From NCBI GenBank assembly GCA_004794785.1, contig SJOL01006390.1:295340-359339 (forward strand): DNA of 64,000 nt, written 5' to 3'. This document shows, piece after piece, positions 1 through 12,453 of the stretch (the first letter of the stretch is position 1; every line of letters begins with the position of its first letter). The translations under genes and the position numbers were made by a program. Below the pieces are notes generated by a model. The model made no database searches. It was not told where the DNA came from and was given only the letters and a program-made list of their open reading frames with translations. This DNA is from Opisthorchis felineus (taxonomy: Eukaryota > Platyhelminthes > Trematoda > Opisthorchiida > Opisthorchiidae).

Positions 1-690
1 CAATTTCAAGCTTCTCTTTAAAGCGAGTCTGAAGTTATCTACCCACAACCCAATCGTCAGCGAAGGTAAAACCATCCACTGAGATGTCATGAAACTGGTA
101 TTCCAGCTGCTGCATCGACATCCATTGCCATGATGAACAACATTGTGGAGAGTGGATCCTCTCGCGTCACGCCTCTGAGACAATGAACTTCGGAATCGGG
201 AAAAACCGCTACAGCATTCTCATATCGTATCAAACTAAAAGTGACGATGCTGCAAACCCCTCGGCAAATCTGACGATGGTGTCATGTGAAACCGAAGCGA
301 ATGTATCGACAACATCAGACTGAGGTTAGAAGCTGTCTCCGAAGAGAGACAAAGCAGAATGTGTGACAGCAATGTAGCCTTCAAACAGCCGTCTCGATGT
401 AGAAGTGCAAACTGGAGTAATGGCAGTGGTAATCTACGGCTTCAGCTATCGGCAAGCACTTTATGAAAACATCGAACAATGATGGATGACAAAGAGTTCG
501 GTCTCAGTTGGTCCGGTGAAATTGGGTTTTGGACCTGCGGAACTAGAGTAATATGGGCACGACACAGATTCGGCTGGCAACCCCCAACTAATAATATTAA
601 GTTGGAATACCCAGCGAGAGCGTTGGTATTGAACTGGCAGAGCATCTTAGTTGTAAGCTTGTCCGGACCTTGGAATAAATTACTCACTAA
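1..690 (-). pseudogene. R2-like non-LTR retrotransposon reverse transcriptase remnant, runs off the left edge
   Basis: The minus strand, read from about 690 down to 1, shows the usual order of R2-superfamily reverse transcriptase blocks, broken by frameshifts and stops. First comes a GPDKLTTKML block (the family's GPDGL start). Then comes a block ending LSSIIVRCFHKVLAD. A RDGC block follows near 390, then a VSHDTIVRFAE block near 270-300 (the family's AFDxVSHDTI). A TREDPLSTMLF block lies near 140-165 (GxRQGDPLSPLLF in intact members). The catalytic FADD falls at plus positions 53-64. At least two frame changes separate these pieces, so it is a dead copy. The order of blocks is seen directly; assignment to the R2 side rather than another non-LTR clade is inference from the flanking residues. 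The thumb and endonuclease domains would lie left of base 1. Confidence 0.65.
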
Positions 691-1363
691 ACAAATCGTA
701 CGACCGACTTCCTCATAGGTAATTAGCTTGATTAAACTTCAGCATCGAGCACCTGTTTCCCATACTGATCGGCGCCCAAATGTAGGCCGCAGGTACCTTT
801 GTATAGTTCCTTCCACGACCTATGCAACAGAGAAGACGCTGTATTATTCTTTCTTCGGTGATACAGGTTCTGGTTTGCGGCGTAGTCGGCTCGACCAAAC
901 TGCTCTTGGCTGGCCTGCATACGATGGGTTTGCTGAAGATGGCTTCGGGAGACAGGTTTTCAAGGGTGCGGAAATGTCTTGGAGGGCTGGACGTCCAGAA
1001 GCGTCAAGAGTTGCTCCACTGTCATGATGCTAGACTGGAACCCCCGGACAAATGCCAGAAGGTCAACACTAGCGGACGAACTACCAGAATTGGATTTCAA
1101 GAGTGACGCAGTGCAGTCTACGGTTTGTTGGAACCAGGCGCTGTAGTCTTCAGAGTCTGGTGAATATGGAGCTGTTTGATCGACGGTTTGGTAAGGTCCA
1201 CCAGATGACGGTTCGTCCAGGTGTGCTTGTCAGTTAAGCACATTCAACCTGATTTTGATACTAATAACCGATCGACCAGGAAAACATTACCTTAGTCTTA
1301 CGAACACGGTGTGCGTGTTACAAGACGGGTTCAACTTATCATCCACGTGCAAGAGTAATGGGA

Positions 1364-1607
1364 TTAGAAGGCACCGGAATTCTCCACTCGGCCAAGCTTA
1401 TCTGCATTATTTGGGATGGAAGTCGGCCGGCTGGATGACCACGTTTGTGCCAGCACTTTCATGGACGTGAACTCGACGGTAGGCTTGAGATTTGCAGCAA
1501 TTCCCACAGTCCTCAGACATGAGTCCCACGAGTCTGTCCTGTGTATTGGTTGAAACTGGTGGACAGGCTCCAAATGGGTCGTGTTGTTCATTCTTGAAAG
1601 TAACCAA
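1364..1607 (-). pseudogene. Possible N-terminal part of the R2-like remnant
   Basis: Two overlapping minus-strand frames run here, upstream of and in the same orientation as the reverse transcriptase remnant at the left edge. One contains DCGNCCKSQAYRRVHVHESA, which loosely resembles the C2H2 finger of R2-type N-termini (paired cysteines, then a hydrophobic-Arg-x-His-x-His run). Spacing is not canonical and the two frames split the motif. The interval 690-1364 between it and the reverse transcriptase shows no domain. This could equally be chance; the location and orientation are the main support. Confidence 0.25.
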
Positions 1608-1616
1608 AGAGAGAAG

Positions 1617-4360
1617 CTGACCGTGTCTGGGGTAGCTGAACTCCTAGCTTGTTTTGATTTGATGGCTTAGAAGCACACAATGCGACACCCATGTCAAGCC
1701 TTCGTTTCTCTTCACTTCCCTGTTGTCTTTTACATTTGAGATTAATATTCTAAACTGTTACCTGAGTTTCCAGTTAGACAGAGTTTCCTCACTTCGCCTC
1801 GAGCACACTGGGTTAATTTATAACATTAACAACAACAACTGCAAAAACTGTAAAAATCCTCCTCATTTGGTTGACTAGAACGGCCAGTAAGTTGCTGGTT
1901 GATTATCTAACTTCCAAAGAGTATTGAAGCTCTAAAAAAGGTCGAATCCAACAGAACACTTGTATACTTCCAATCTGCGTACAACATTTTGAATTTTTCC
2001 TGAAGTACTAGTGTAGTGGTAGTTAGTGGTGAACTGATGGCGTCTTTAAGGAGCGGACACACCGAAATCATGTTGGTGTTTATATCGTTCTCAGAAAAAG
2101 ATGATTGAACTACTCCTCTTATGCCTAACTCATTCAGAGAATTTTTGCTTCTATTCTACTAGATACTATCGATAAATCTCTTTTCTTTTTGAAATAGACG
2201 TGCCTGAGGATACGAGATTATTCTGAGACCACTCATAGAGCGCATTGAGGAAGAAATACCGGACGCACAGGTGACAACTCGGGTGTCAGTCCGAGGTGAT
2301 TTTCACCTTTTTTTAACATAATAACAATCAATTTTCAAGATTCCTTTGAAATAAAATATAATGGATTCCTCATTTTCTCAAAGCTGGAGCTCGGTGGTTT
2401 CCCTATTAAAGAGCGAGTGAGTTGTTTTCCGTGGTTCCTGGCTTTGAATATCAAACCAACCAGTTCTACATTTGCTTAAAAAGATTCTTCTTTGCCTACA
2501 GGTAGTAGAAAATTTGAAGCATTGTGTTGAGGGTATGCCGCCGACCAGAATGACGGAAAGCGAACGTCATTTCTATTGTACTGTCTTGTGAACCGCAGCA
2601 ATCAGAGCAAATGACGTGCGGATCGGCCAAAGCTGAACCCGACAGAAGCTATCTGCACCGATGTAACTGAGGCTGTTTGTGTATCATAACTAACCGTACT
2701 GGTCTCAGATAATTTCTCCGCATAAATAAAATACAATAATACAATGGAATCTCTTTCTAGTTTGCTTCCTATTTTGCCCAGTCAGACTATTACTAAGTCC
2801 CCAATAAACGGAACTGAAGAACTTTATCAACCAATCATTGTTTACCGTGCATGATTTTGCCGCACTGTCATAGTCTTCTTCTTACGGCAACTACTGCAGA
2901 AGCTGATAGTGTGAGAATCCTGTTTATTCCGTTAGCAAAGGTTTTATTTAACAACCAGTATGTACGTAAGCTTAAGGGAATACTTAAAAGTAAACTGTTC
3001 CCTCTGTGGTACGTAAAACGGAAATTCCTTGGAAGTGTCTTAAGGAGAGTTAACTGTGCAGGCAGCAGCTCTGTGTTGTGAGTGCATTTTGTTATTCGTA
3101 GACCTGAACATCTAAGGCAACTTTTAGAAGTCCTCCGAAGTTATTGAAGGCTATGTATAACTCTACCAAAATTGCTGATACTCTGATAGCCTGCAGTAAA
3201 CTGCTATGGCTATAAAACTGCTGTTGGAAGTTAAAAAAAACATGGTATGAGATATTGAGTCATGTACTGCAAGAAGTATACCAAGTAGAATTCCTGATGG
3301 AAGCATCCCATCTTAAAAGAAACAGGGGCAAACGAAAACGGTCTGTTTTACTCGAGGGAAGAAGACCCAGTTGTTTTTTACAGCCTTTACTACACCATGA
3401 CAAAAGCAATGACGCTGATGAGAGAAAATCTTTCGGAAATCGAACAGTCCTACGTAACTGATAATGGCATACTGTCCGTTTTGTGTTGGGATCATAACTA
3501 ACTATTGTGCATATCATACGTAAGCTTTGAAGGGGCAATATTTTCTGCGTATGTGTACACTTAATTAATCACAGTGTAAGGTATGTAAGGGAAAGAAAGT
3601 GCAAAGGCTGCATGCGTCTAAACTTTGTTACCGCGTAAAGGAATTGCGATTGTCATTTTCTTCCGAAAAACTTTACTCGGTTGCGCGATGCTTGCCCCCT
3701 GGTGTTTTTACTTTATAATCAGATTCCAATCGATTGAGCATTAGTTAGTCTGGAGTGTAATTATCCGCTGGAGAGTTTGGGTGTCTGGTAGATGCTGTGG
3801 GATACATGTGTCCTTCTGAGTATTAATCTTCACTAAGTGTGATGCTTGGACTGGAATTTTTCTTTGAATCTGAGATAAGCATCTGCTTGCCTGGTCAATA
3901 TCATACGGACAAGCATGCGGTTAGAGTTATCGTATGGTTCAGTAGTCTGTCTTTCGGTTGGGATTCGAACTCAAGCCTAGGTTAAAGGCGTTACCGGTGA
4001 GGTTGACTGTGTCCCCCAGTTTGCTTGTGAAAAATGCTACAGTTAGATATTACGTAAACAGAAGAATCCTGTCAGAGTGTTTCCCTTTTCGGCAGTGCAC
4101 CTCCACTCTTGATTTCACGGCCTGCAGTCCTGTATACCAGACGTCATGCATAGCCGCCATTCATGGGTTTAGACAGGCAGAGACACTCCCCGAGTCCCCG
4201 CCAACCGTATGTTCCATTTGAGCTCAAATTGCACGAAATACGACACTCATCGGCATATCAGTTTGGTTTTCACGTTGGGCTCACCTAAACCGCATCTGAA
4301 ACACCTGTAGAATGTCGAAGAATTTTTGCAACTTTATATGTAATCTGTTACGTCTATACA
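1617..4360. other. Intergenic, no gene recognised
   Basis: AT-rich single-copy-looking DNA with stop codons throughout all frames. The longest open frames are 60-92 codons, lack recognisable motifs and overlap one another on opposite strands, so none is called. No tandem repeat or RNA gene is visible. Confidence 0.6.
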
Positions 4361-4715
4361 ACTGTCAGGACGCGTCCAGACAAGCAAAGTACATGTGCAG
4401 AGAACGACGCCATCGGTACCACACGTTCCGGATAGCAGGTGCGTGTGCGGAGCTTACCAAACACGGCTTAGTAGCATGCGACCAGCGGAGTGAATGTGAA
4501 ATTGTTTGCGTCAGGGTCGTCGCCACTGGCTGGACAGAACGAACAAGCGAATGACCATATTTGGCCATTCAGTCATCCTATATATTTACACAGAAGCTCT
4601 GTATGTATGACTTGACAATGCAGCCGTGTTCCGGATTCTTCTGTCTTCTCCTTACCGAGTAGTCTAAGAGGCCCAGTTCAGGCGTAACGAATAGGCGGCC
4701 ACCCACGATACAACA
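4361..4715 (+). repeat. Dispersed repeat, segment A, copy 1
   Basis: This ~355 bp stretch is matched in the same orientation at 37573-37932. The best-conserved landmarks are ACATGTGCAGAGAACGAC near the start, CACACGTTCCGGATAGCAGG near 4422, GACCATATTTGGCC near 4551 and CACGATACAACA at the end. No long conserved frame is shared, so it is probably non-coding. In both places it is followed within about 150 bases by the hammerhead-family unit (segment B), so the two segments may be parts of one mobile element. Confidence 0.8.
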
Positions 4716-4732
4716 ACAATCTATTGAGTTAT

Positions 4733-4900
4733 CTCGAATATCGTATCAACTGTAGCACGAGGTGGTCTGGTGCGGCACATTCAGTTAAAGATATTATAAG
4801 CGAGTGATTCAGCTGGCATTCAGGTGAGTCACCCGTGAAAACCAAGTTAGTGCGCAGCAAATGAGTGTATTTGTCGAATTTCATGCAATAATGATGTGAA
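4733..4900 (+). repeat. Hammerhead-family repeat unit (segment B), 5' part, copy 1
   Basis: It begins at TCTCGAATATCG and runs through CACATTCAGTT, GATTCAGCTGGCATTCAGGTG and AAATGAGTGTATTT. These landmarks recur in order at 16.35-16.6 kb, 29.92-30.05 kb and 38.07-38.14 kb. The 3' portion that carries the ribozyme in the 16.6 kb copy is not recognisable here, so this copy looks 3'-truncated or too diverged. It directly follows segment A. Confidence 0.75.
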
Positions 4901-7900
4901 TGTCTGAATGTATCCACGGGTACTTCCTTCTACGAAAATCGCAGTAGGCTTCCTGTGTGAAGGCATTTCTCTTAGCATATTAGTCCTTAGTGTTAGTGAT
5001 GAAAGGCCCTGTGTATATTTCATGGAGTTTCGACCAACCTGTTGCAGATGGCTGCCAGATTTGTCAAACTTATGTTCATATCATTACCTTTGGACAGCTT
5101 TCCTCATCTCCTGGAGGTCCAATAAGAGCAAAACTCAAGTCCAATGGTTTCTCCCTTTGGTGTGGACTTACTAGAATAATTGCGTCATCACAGAAGAGGA
5201 TAGTTCAGAAGATACTGTTGTTAACATGCGTTCTGATGTTTAACCAGAAACTTCTCATCGAAATGCCACAGCCTCGGCGTCAACGAAGACATCATTCCAC
5301 ACATCTGAAGAAAGTCTACGGTCGTGCTCGAAGGTAAATATGATGACAGTCGACCGAGCAGAACCAAGGCCATATGTATGAAAGTTGGAAGCAACATAAA
5401 GACACATCTACAGAAAAAGTAATTGAAACAGAAAACAGAACAAGTTGATGTCAGTTTCATGGGATGTAACTTGGGGATTGGTTATTTTAAATGTTAGGAT
5501 GAGGTATTAGTTATCCGCACGGTTTTTTTGAACCAGTATTTTCAAGGTAATGATGTTACACAAGACTGAGGCGGTGACGAAGGAATCGTAGATACGTTTG
5601 CTATCATGAGTATGAATAATCAGTTAGTGTGGATGTTCCGCTTAGCAAAATGTCTGTTCAAGTTATCATATTTTGAGCATACAAGTGATAGAACTTGCAT
5701 ATTAACGAATGGGTTTTGGTCTACTGCAATAGCTTTCCCGAATGCCGTTCTTGTTGTGTATGTGAACAAACCGAAATGTTATAAGCCAGTTCTTTCAGCA
5801 CAGATGTTTGGTGATACATGAATAAGCCCTTCTGGAAGTAGACATGTTCACAGCGTTTTTTTATCGGAGTGGCCTGAATAACATTTTCCCAATTGTGCTG
5901 CCTCTAAAAGATTGGAAACTGATCAACGAAATCCAACCGAATTTATGGTGCCTTGCTAACGTCATCATTCAAAATTTACATATCACGTAAGACTTATATG
6001 TAGAATTTTGTGTATGTAAAATAAATTGTGAACGTTTTCCTCACCTTTGAAAGCACTCTGACACTTGCGCACTGCGTTTCAAACAGTGTACATTTTGAAA
6101 ATTATCGGTACGGGTGAGTTTCTTCAAAACGTGATAACAGACTGCAGGTTGCCGAACGCAGATATCTCATGCGTTGAATGGTGTTCTGGCTGATTACTAC
6201 AACCTCTGATACATTCGCCAAAATGATAAATGACGCTTCTTTTTCACATACCGTAGTCCGTCCGAGGCAGAGCGTTCCTTGAGAAATGAGTCCTGGGCTC
6301 TTCTTGTGGTGAACGCCCTTCGGCATAATCGCGCAACAACGTGTTACTGGCACGGAAAAATGTGTGATTTCAATTAGAGTGACCATCCCTCTTGGAGGAT
6401 AGTCATTCATAGTGTTCCATATCTGTAAGTGCCGGTTTCCTAATGACGGTTCTGGTTTTGCCGTTTACTGTACGCATGTAAAATGGCGAGTGTTTCGTGC
6501 ATGTGGGACCAAGAAAGGAGAGTTGGGTTGAGAAGTTTGAGCAGCAGTTAATCCCTGTGAGTATTTGTCGAATTTCCAGAATTTCATCCACATAAAGCCA
6601 TTTTGAACAGTTCTCACTCTCTTTGGGTGCGGTTGTTCTGGACAGTCCACGTACACAGCACAGCTCCCAAGTTTGTTCTAATTCAAGGTCATCTATGACA
6701 CATGCGATTGGCTTTGCTGTCATTTTAAGTCTAAAGGCGGCAGAAGAAACAATCGCACTGCTTTAGGTGAGAAATTTCAATCTGCTGGACCGTGACAAAA
6801 CGGTTCCATCCAAAGGGCACTGGTTTAGAAGTTGTACAACGTTCGGAGTTTCGGAGCTCAAACCTCGGTGCTTCTACCTCTGTGGACCAATGATAAGTTT
6901 CAGTTAGAGGAACAATTGGGTCTAATAGCCATTTTCTTTCATGATAACAGACTCAGACAACCATGTTCTGACAGATGGGTCATCAAAACGAGATTGATAT
7001 GGCTACCAGGACTATCAATTAACTTTCTACATTGATCCGGAAATGCCAATTGGTGCTGGTCACCAAGGGTTGTGTTTCTAGTTGCCATCAAGTTTTACGC
7101 TAGTCTTCAACTTTTGACAGTTCTAATTTGCTGGTTCCAGTACTAGTTCTTGGAGGTCTCCTTTGGTTGATCCACCACACCTTGGCTTTTCAGCATTCAT
7201 ACAGTTATGTAGATTGCGGAAACCATGAGACAAAGTTTGCCGATGGTAGTTTCAACAGGATCGTCGTAAAAAAACACTAGGTAGCTGCGGGCAGCTAGCA
7301 GCAAGTGGCCACAGTATTCTTCAGCATGATGTGACAGAAAACAAATAAAGATAAACCATGTGTTAAAAACGAAATTGCCCTTCTGGGGACCCGTGTGTTG
7401 TAAGGAGTGTTTTGGGACGCGTTAATCGTTGTTGTTTCCATGAAAATTGTCTCTATTCAGCCTGTCAGCATGTACGTAAATATTTTGTAATGCTGGAGTG
7501 TCAGTGAAAGCACCTAAGTACAATATATTTGCTTTGTGCTCTCAATCAACTCACTCGAAGACTCCACAATTTATACAATTTAACTCGCTTTCATTTGCCT
7601 AACTTTGCGCATGGTCCTTGAATTCGGACAAGCGTAGAGCGCACCAAGCTTTGGATCATTTAGGCGAAAGAATATATTTTTACAAAGAAATCATAACAAT
7701 TGTTTTGCTAACCGACAGCCCAGTGTATTGTTATGTGAGCCAGGGCCCGCGAGTATTCAGTTTTATTCATTCCAGGTTCATATAACTAAATTTCGTGTTA
7801 TGGTAATCAACATCACAAATGGTAGAACGTGTTAATACAACACGGTTGGTCAGTCGGGAAGGGTATTTTCAGTGCACCTTGATTATGTAGCTGATATTTC

Positions 7901-8161
7901 ACCTCGTTCTAAACCTGCATCGATTTTTTCTGCTTGATAGTGTGCTCACGATCAAGCACAGCAATCCAGCCGGTGTTCGATTGATCTGGCAATCGTTACA
8001 AACAAGACTGCACCAAATCCACGGGCACCATCCAATCGCAAAGCTTTCTTCCTGTGTTAACGCAGACTACCTTGCTTTTATTGGTGTGCTCGAATAGGCA
8101 GGTGCTCTGTGTCATACAACAGCGAGCTTGTATTTGGAAAAGCACGTAGTTCACCGCGACT
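4901..8161. other. Intergenic, no gene recognised
   Basis: No convincing coding sequence, tRNA or tandem repeat. Open frames up to about 115 codons occur but carry no domain signature. The last few hundred bases before 8162 should hold the promoter and 5' UTR of the ARF-like gene; no clear TATA box is evident there. Confidence 0.55.
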
Positions 8162-8746
8162 ATGGGTGCAATTCTGAGTAGTATTCTACGATCCTTTCGA
8201 ATGTGGCCAGTAAAGAAGTACAAAATTCTAATCCTTGGACTAGATAATGCAGGAAAGACTACGCTGCTTTACTGGCTTCGATTACACAGCACTATTGTGA
8301 CCGCGCCAACAGTTGGAATAAATGTTGAAGAAGTAAAGTTACCACATTGTGGAGCTAGTTTTGTTGCCTGGGATTTTGGTGGGCACGATAAATTACGCAT
8401 TTTGTGGTCACGATTCTATGAAGGCACTAAGGGGTTGGTATTTGTTGTGGACAGCTCGGACATAAAGCGTCTTGATGTGGCGCATGAAGCGTTGAGGCGC
8501 GTTCTAGACGACCCCCTCATGGAGACTGTACCTGTGATTGTAATGGCAAACAAGCAAGATCTTCCTGGTGCTATTAAGCAAGAGGAACTGGAAAAACTAC
8601 TCAAATTGTCCAGTCTAACAATGGAGGGGCACAAATGGTCCATCATTCCGACGGTGGCCACGACTGGAAAAGGATTACTGGAATCCATGGAAGCTCTGGC
8701 TATTTTGGTCAAAAAAACAATCGAAAATGAGAAAAACTCCATCTAA
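8162..8746 (+). CDS. ARF-family small GTPase, intronless, with Gln-to-His at the catalytic position
   Basis: A complete 194-residue frame with the full ARF/ARL signature. Gly2 follows Met (N-myristoylation position) and is followed by a hydrophobic amphipathic helix. The P-loop GLDNAGKT is at 26-33, switch I PTVGINVEEV at 49-58, switch II WDFGGHD at 70-76, the guanine-binding NKQD at 130-133 and VATTG at 164-168. ARF proteins are myristoylated GTP switches that recruit coats and effectors to Golgi and endosomal membranes. Length is slightly above ARF1 (181) because of about two extra N-terminal residues and a Lys-rich C-terminal tail. The residue equivalent to ARF1 Gln71 is His75, which would be expected to slow or change hydrolysis. 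The ATG is chosen because it gives the MG start and conserved spacing to the P-loop. The gene is uninterrupted although the neighbouring receptor gene has long introns, so it may be a retrocopy or a fast-evolving lineage-specific ARF. ARF versus ARL subclass is not resolved. Confidence 0.93.
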   Translation: MGAILSSILRSFRMWPVKKYKILILGLDNAGKTTLLYWLRLHSTIVTAPTVGINVEEVKLPHCGASFVAWDFGGHDKLRILWSRFYEGTKGLVFVVDSSDIKRLDVAHEALRRVLDDPLMETVPVIVMANKQDLPGAIKQEELEKLLKLSSLTMEGHKWSIIPTVATTGKGLLESMEALAILVKKTIENEKNSI

Positions 8747-9048
8747 ATCCCCTGTTACGTTTTAATTTACTGTATATACCGTTGTCTTTCAGAAACTTCT
8801 TTACGAAGGTGGTTTACACTGTGCATTGTTTTTGGGTATCACTAAATTCCGGTGAGTACCGTTTCAAAGGGCACGTCTGAAGTGATGACTGTATTTACAG
8901 ATATTGGACCGTCGTAGTCACCGAGATACTAAGGTGTAAAGTCAACTTACAGCTTCATCTCAGCTTTATCATACTTGGTCGTTTTCTGGGTGACGCTTGC
9001 TGGTTTCTTGTTGCCTTTAGCTGATACGTTTTGTTTTTCACCACTCGA

Positions 9049-9054
9049 AATAAA
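9049..9054 (+). promoter_or_regulatory. Candidate polyadenylation signal of the ARF-like gene
   Basis: AATAAA lies about 300 bases after the stop codon of the ARF-family gene, followed by a T-rich stretch. Position and sequence fit a eukaryotic poly(A) signal; no transcript evidence is available. Confidence 0.45.
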
Positions 9055-11963
9055 TGGTTTTTTCCTCCTTTGGCTTCACTTTTGTGAATGTATATGCACC
9101 CCAAAAGAGTAAGAATCTACTGCTAAGTATCAGGACTTATTTGCAAGGAGCGAATCCGTCTCTTCTGTGACAGGTGCTGCTATCATGAGTAGTAACTGAA
9201 GAAACTTTGGAAATTTTGGTGTCTTCTGCAACTGCGCTCTGTGAGGCTGTGGGCATTGTTGGAAGCCACTACAAAGCGTCGATTTCATTAAATCCCCGGG
9301 GGTGACATAACGTTTATTTTGTCGAACAAACTTAACCTATATTACGAAAACTGGAGTTGAGACGCATGCAAAAGACTGATGCTGTGGGTAGTTGTCAAAA
9401 ATCCGCTTTAGTATGCCCTGAGAACCTCCGTTTGATTGACATGGCAAGGGTGAAGTAGGGCTCTACTTGTGGTTTGAAGTCAGGTGAGCCACTGAAAATC
9501 ATCTCCATATTTATTCATATGTGTTGCATACTTCACTGTGTATAGTAGTAGTTGAGAAACCTACGTGGTTCTTCAAGAAACGGTGTGCTTTACTCGACCG
9601 CACGATATTACGATGAAAAAATACATAATCAGAGGGACGGTAAAGGTGTGGGCAGCCTTATAAATTAGGTGAACTGGACTTAGTTTTTAATCGTTCTCAT
9701 AAAAAATTCCACAAATTCTCGATGGCACATTGACAGCCTGTTTTACGTACATGGATGGTGCGCAATGCCACCGTGGTTCCAAAACACACTGTTTTTGTAT
9801 TTGTGTCAGCCAGAAAACCAGGACAGCAAAAGAGGGAGCAATATAAAATGTAGTGGATCTTACTTTTGTGAGCTTTCATCCACATAGGGTAACCCGATCA
9901 CAAGGGGATCACCATCTCCTCTGTGATCACCTCGGTCCGGTTCTTTGAGCTTGTGTCTGAACTGATACCACCTGAGAAGCTATTGCACAAATAAAAGCCG
10001 GTGGATATTTTAATGATACAAAATCACTTTCCAAAAAAGTGTGTATTAACCCTTCTTGTATTTTATTGCAGAGGTAGGAAAACAAATCCGTTTTCAAAAA
10101 TATTTTGGCTCCGTAACATCATTAGCATTTCTACTTTGCATGCCTACACCATGTCTACTCTCTGCTCAGGTAGCCTCTCATATAAAATCTCAGTTGTACA
10201 TCCCTCTTCAAAAGATAAAACAGCCCCAATGAGATCACTGTTGAGTTCTATTAGTTTCTTCCCTCAGAGGAGGTAAACTGAGTACGTATGTACGTTATGG
10301 AGGAACAGTTTAGGGGGTCCCGGCAAGAATGTTATTTTGAGGTTCTCTCTGCACAATATGTGTTTCACCACCTCTATTTACATCTTAGGCCTGCCTTTTG
10401 GAAACATATACAACGCAAACAGTTAAGACAAAACATACAATCAGTCTCAAACCGCATAAACATGTTAGCACAATTACGATTTTTTTCGACTATCTGAAGG
10501 AGTAAATTTTACTGTAATCCTGACAGGCTGTCCTACCCTGACTCTTATGGTTTCTATCTTCCAACCTGCAACTGAGTCGAAATTTTCTTTGAAAAAATCG
10601 ACTGAGGCCTTACGAGGAGAACAGCTGTACATATTATGAGAAATCTGGTCAAAGCAAAAATTAGTGACCCATAACTCAAGTCTACGCAAAAACCGATTCC
10701 ATTCTCCTGCCGTTAAATAACTACTAATGTAGCTTTCATTCTTGAAAGCATGCAGCCCATTTAACTACTCAAACGGTGGTAATTTTGTTTTATTCAAGCT
10801 ATCGAAGTGGGGTAGTAAAGTAGGACCCTTCTGTTTTGAACGCATCCTCTTTTCAATTTCGATATAGGTATGAATTCATTCAAACAATGCATGGACACAG
10901 GGGCCGATTAAGACTTTTTTGTCTAAGGCGCCAGTGGAAATGAAGATGATGAAGATCACTTGCTTTAGCCGTGATGTGAAACCACGATAGTTGAAAAGTA
11001 GTTTAGGAAAGCAGTACTGATCTCAAAGCTGCGGATATGCGCTACCAGATTATTCTACATTGAGCTCTTTTGTGCCATATTCTTTCGCAGTTGGCAATAA
11101 TTAGAAGTTATTCTTTATAAACTGGATTGGTTTCTGACATGACCACTGTTCAGTTTATTCATCTAACCGGTGGGATTGGCAAGGCTTACAACAAGTGAGT
11201 GACTAGCAATAGATCTTGATGGAGTCATGCAGTGATATGGATATTTTTTCAACACGCAGATGGATACCTTGCGTTTTTGGCTACTTGCTACTTCGTAATT
11301 CCGGACGATAAAAGTGGGCAACTGATTAAGTGATAATATAAAGTAGTCGGCCCAACGAGCTACTACTGTTAAACGGAACAAGTCAGAATAAGCTATCTTT
11401 CAGGTTCCCCTTGGTGGGGGACAGATGTATCAGTACCCAATTCAGCTGCGACGAAACACAACGACTCTATTTGTGTGCATCTTTCACGAGCATTAAGTAT
11501 CATTGGGGTTTTATGCTTTCTAAGAGTGCCGCCATTATTCGCTAGTGGATTTTTGGCCTGTTCAAGATTGGTGAATTTGTTAGCTTTGTAGTCCTCTGAT
11601 ATGCCGGCACCCCATCATTGCCTCATGCATAATTCCTACAATTGACTGTCCTGTATTCAGGAAAAGTCATGTGCTAAACTACATTTAATAGGGAATTTCA
11701 TTCACCCGGTGCGAATACGCTTGATGTTATTTGCTATTTACAGAGTGTTTGCATTTTTGTTGACCATGATCAATACCAGCAGGGAACCAATCAGCTGTCC
11801 AAAAAACCGAGTTAACGTCCATTTACTTATCCAAACTCCGGCGATTGGCTGATTGGGGATCTGGGATTTGTGTCTTGATTTTGTATCGATTTTGTACGGT
11901 TCATCTGCTCAGGTTTTCGTCACAGGAGATGAACAGAAAAACCTTCTATCGCTTGAGTTAAAA
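9055..11963. other. Intergenic / upstream of the receptor gene
   Basis: No recognisable gene. Open frames are at most about 90 codons and without motifs. The 3' end may include a 5' UTR exon of the receptor: TTTTCGTCACAG ending at 11925 is a plausible splice acceptor 38 bases before the receptor's ATG. Confidence 0.5.
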
Positions 11964-12453
11964 ATGAGGACTGTGAAAATCACAAATATGTGGCACTTAG
12001 TCTGTATGATTGTGAGTACGACCTCTATCGATCCTACACAAGCGGAATATTCTGAGCGTGAGCTGGTCAAGACCCTACTGGAATCTTACGATGCTGTAAG
12101 CCGACCGGTGATGAACGGACATGAGATAGTCGTGGTTACGCTGGGACTTGCGCTTCAGAAGGTTATTGACTTGGATGAAAAGAACCAAATATTGTACACA
12201 TCACTACAGGTTCAACTCGAGTGGTATGATGAGGTACTTGCTCGAGGAGCTTCCCGTCACATAGGGGATGCATTAACTCCAAACGGTAATCGGAGGTTAA
12301 ACGACAGCGTGGCGTTCGAGGAGGAAAAACTTCTCATCATTTTACCTGCAGACAAATTATGGACACCAGATTTATACGTTTACAACAATGGAGCAGATGG
12401 GGCAAATGGACTTGTTTACGTACGCGAGAGTTGGATACGTGTGTATACCACAG
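11964..12453 (+). CDS. Nicotinic acetylcholine receptor-type subunit, exon 1 (signal peptide and first half of ligand-binding domain)
   Basis: Encodes residues 1-163 plus the first base of codon 164 of a pentameric ligand-gated channel subunit. The first ~27 residues look like a signal peptide (basic start, then MWHLVCMIVSTTS). Loop-region hallmarks follow: VQLEWYDEVL (loop D region) and the near-invariant LWTPDLYVYNNGADG (loop A; WxPDxxLYN in the family). Between them the chain is longer than usual, with a charged insert. The frame is open upstream to 11853, but the ATG at 11964 places a signal peptide at the right distance. An internal ATG at 11988 is an alternative. The exon ends ACCACAG before a GTGAGT donor. 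Splitting the Gly codon G/GT and joining to the acceptor at 21879 keeps the frame, giving TTG-RVRWNLP. Intron 1 is about 9.4 kb. Confidence 0.85.

Noticed and set aside
3405..3480. A CTGATGA followed by a GAAA on the plus strand, hammerhead-like
   Set aside because: Stem II does not pair cleanly up to the GAAA and no stem I or NUH site can be placed; not in a segment B repeat.
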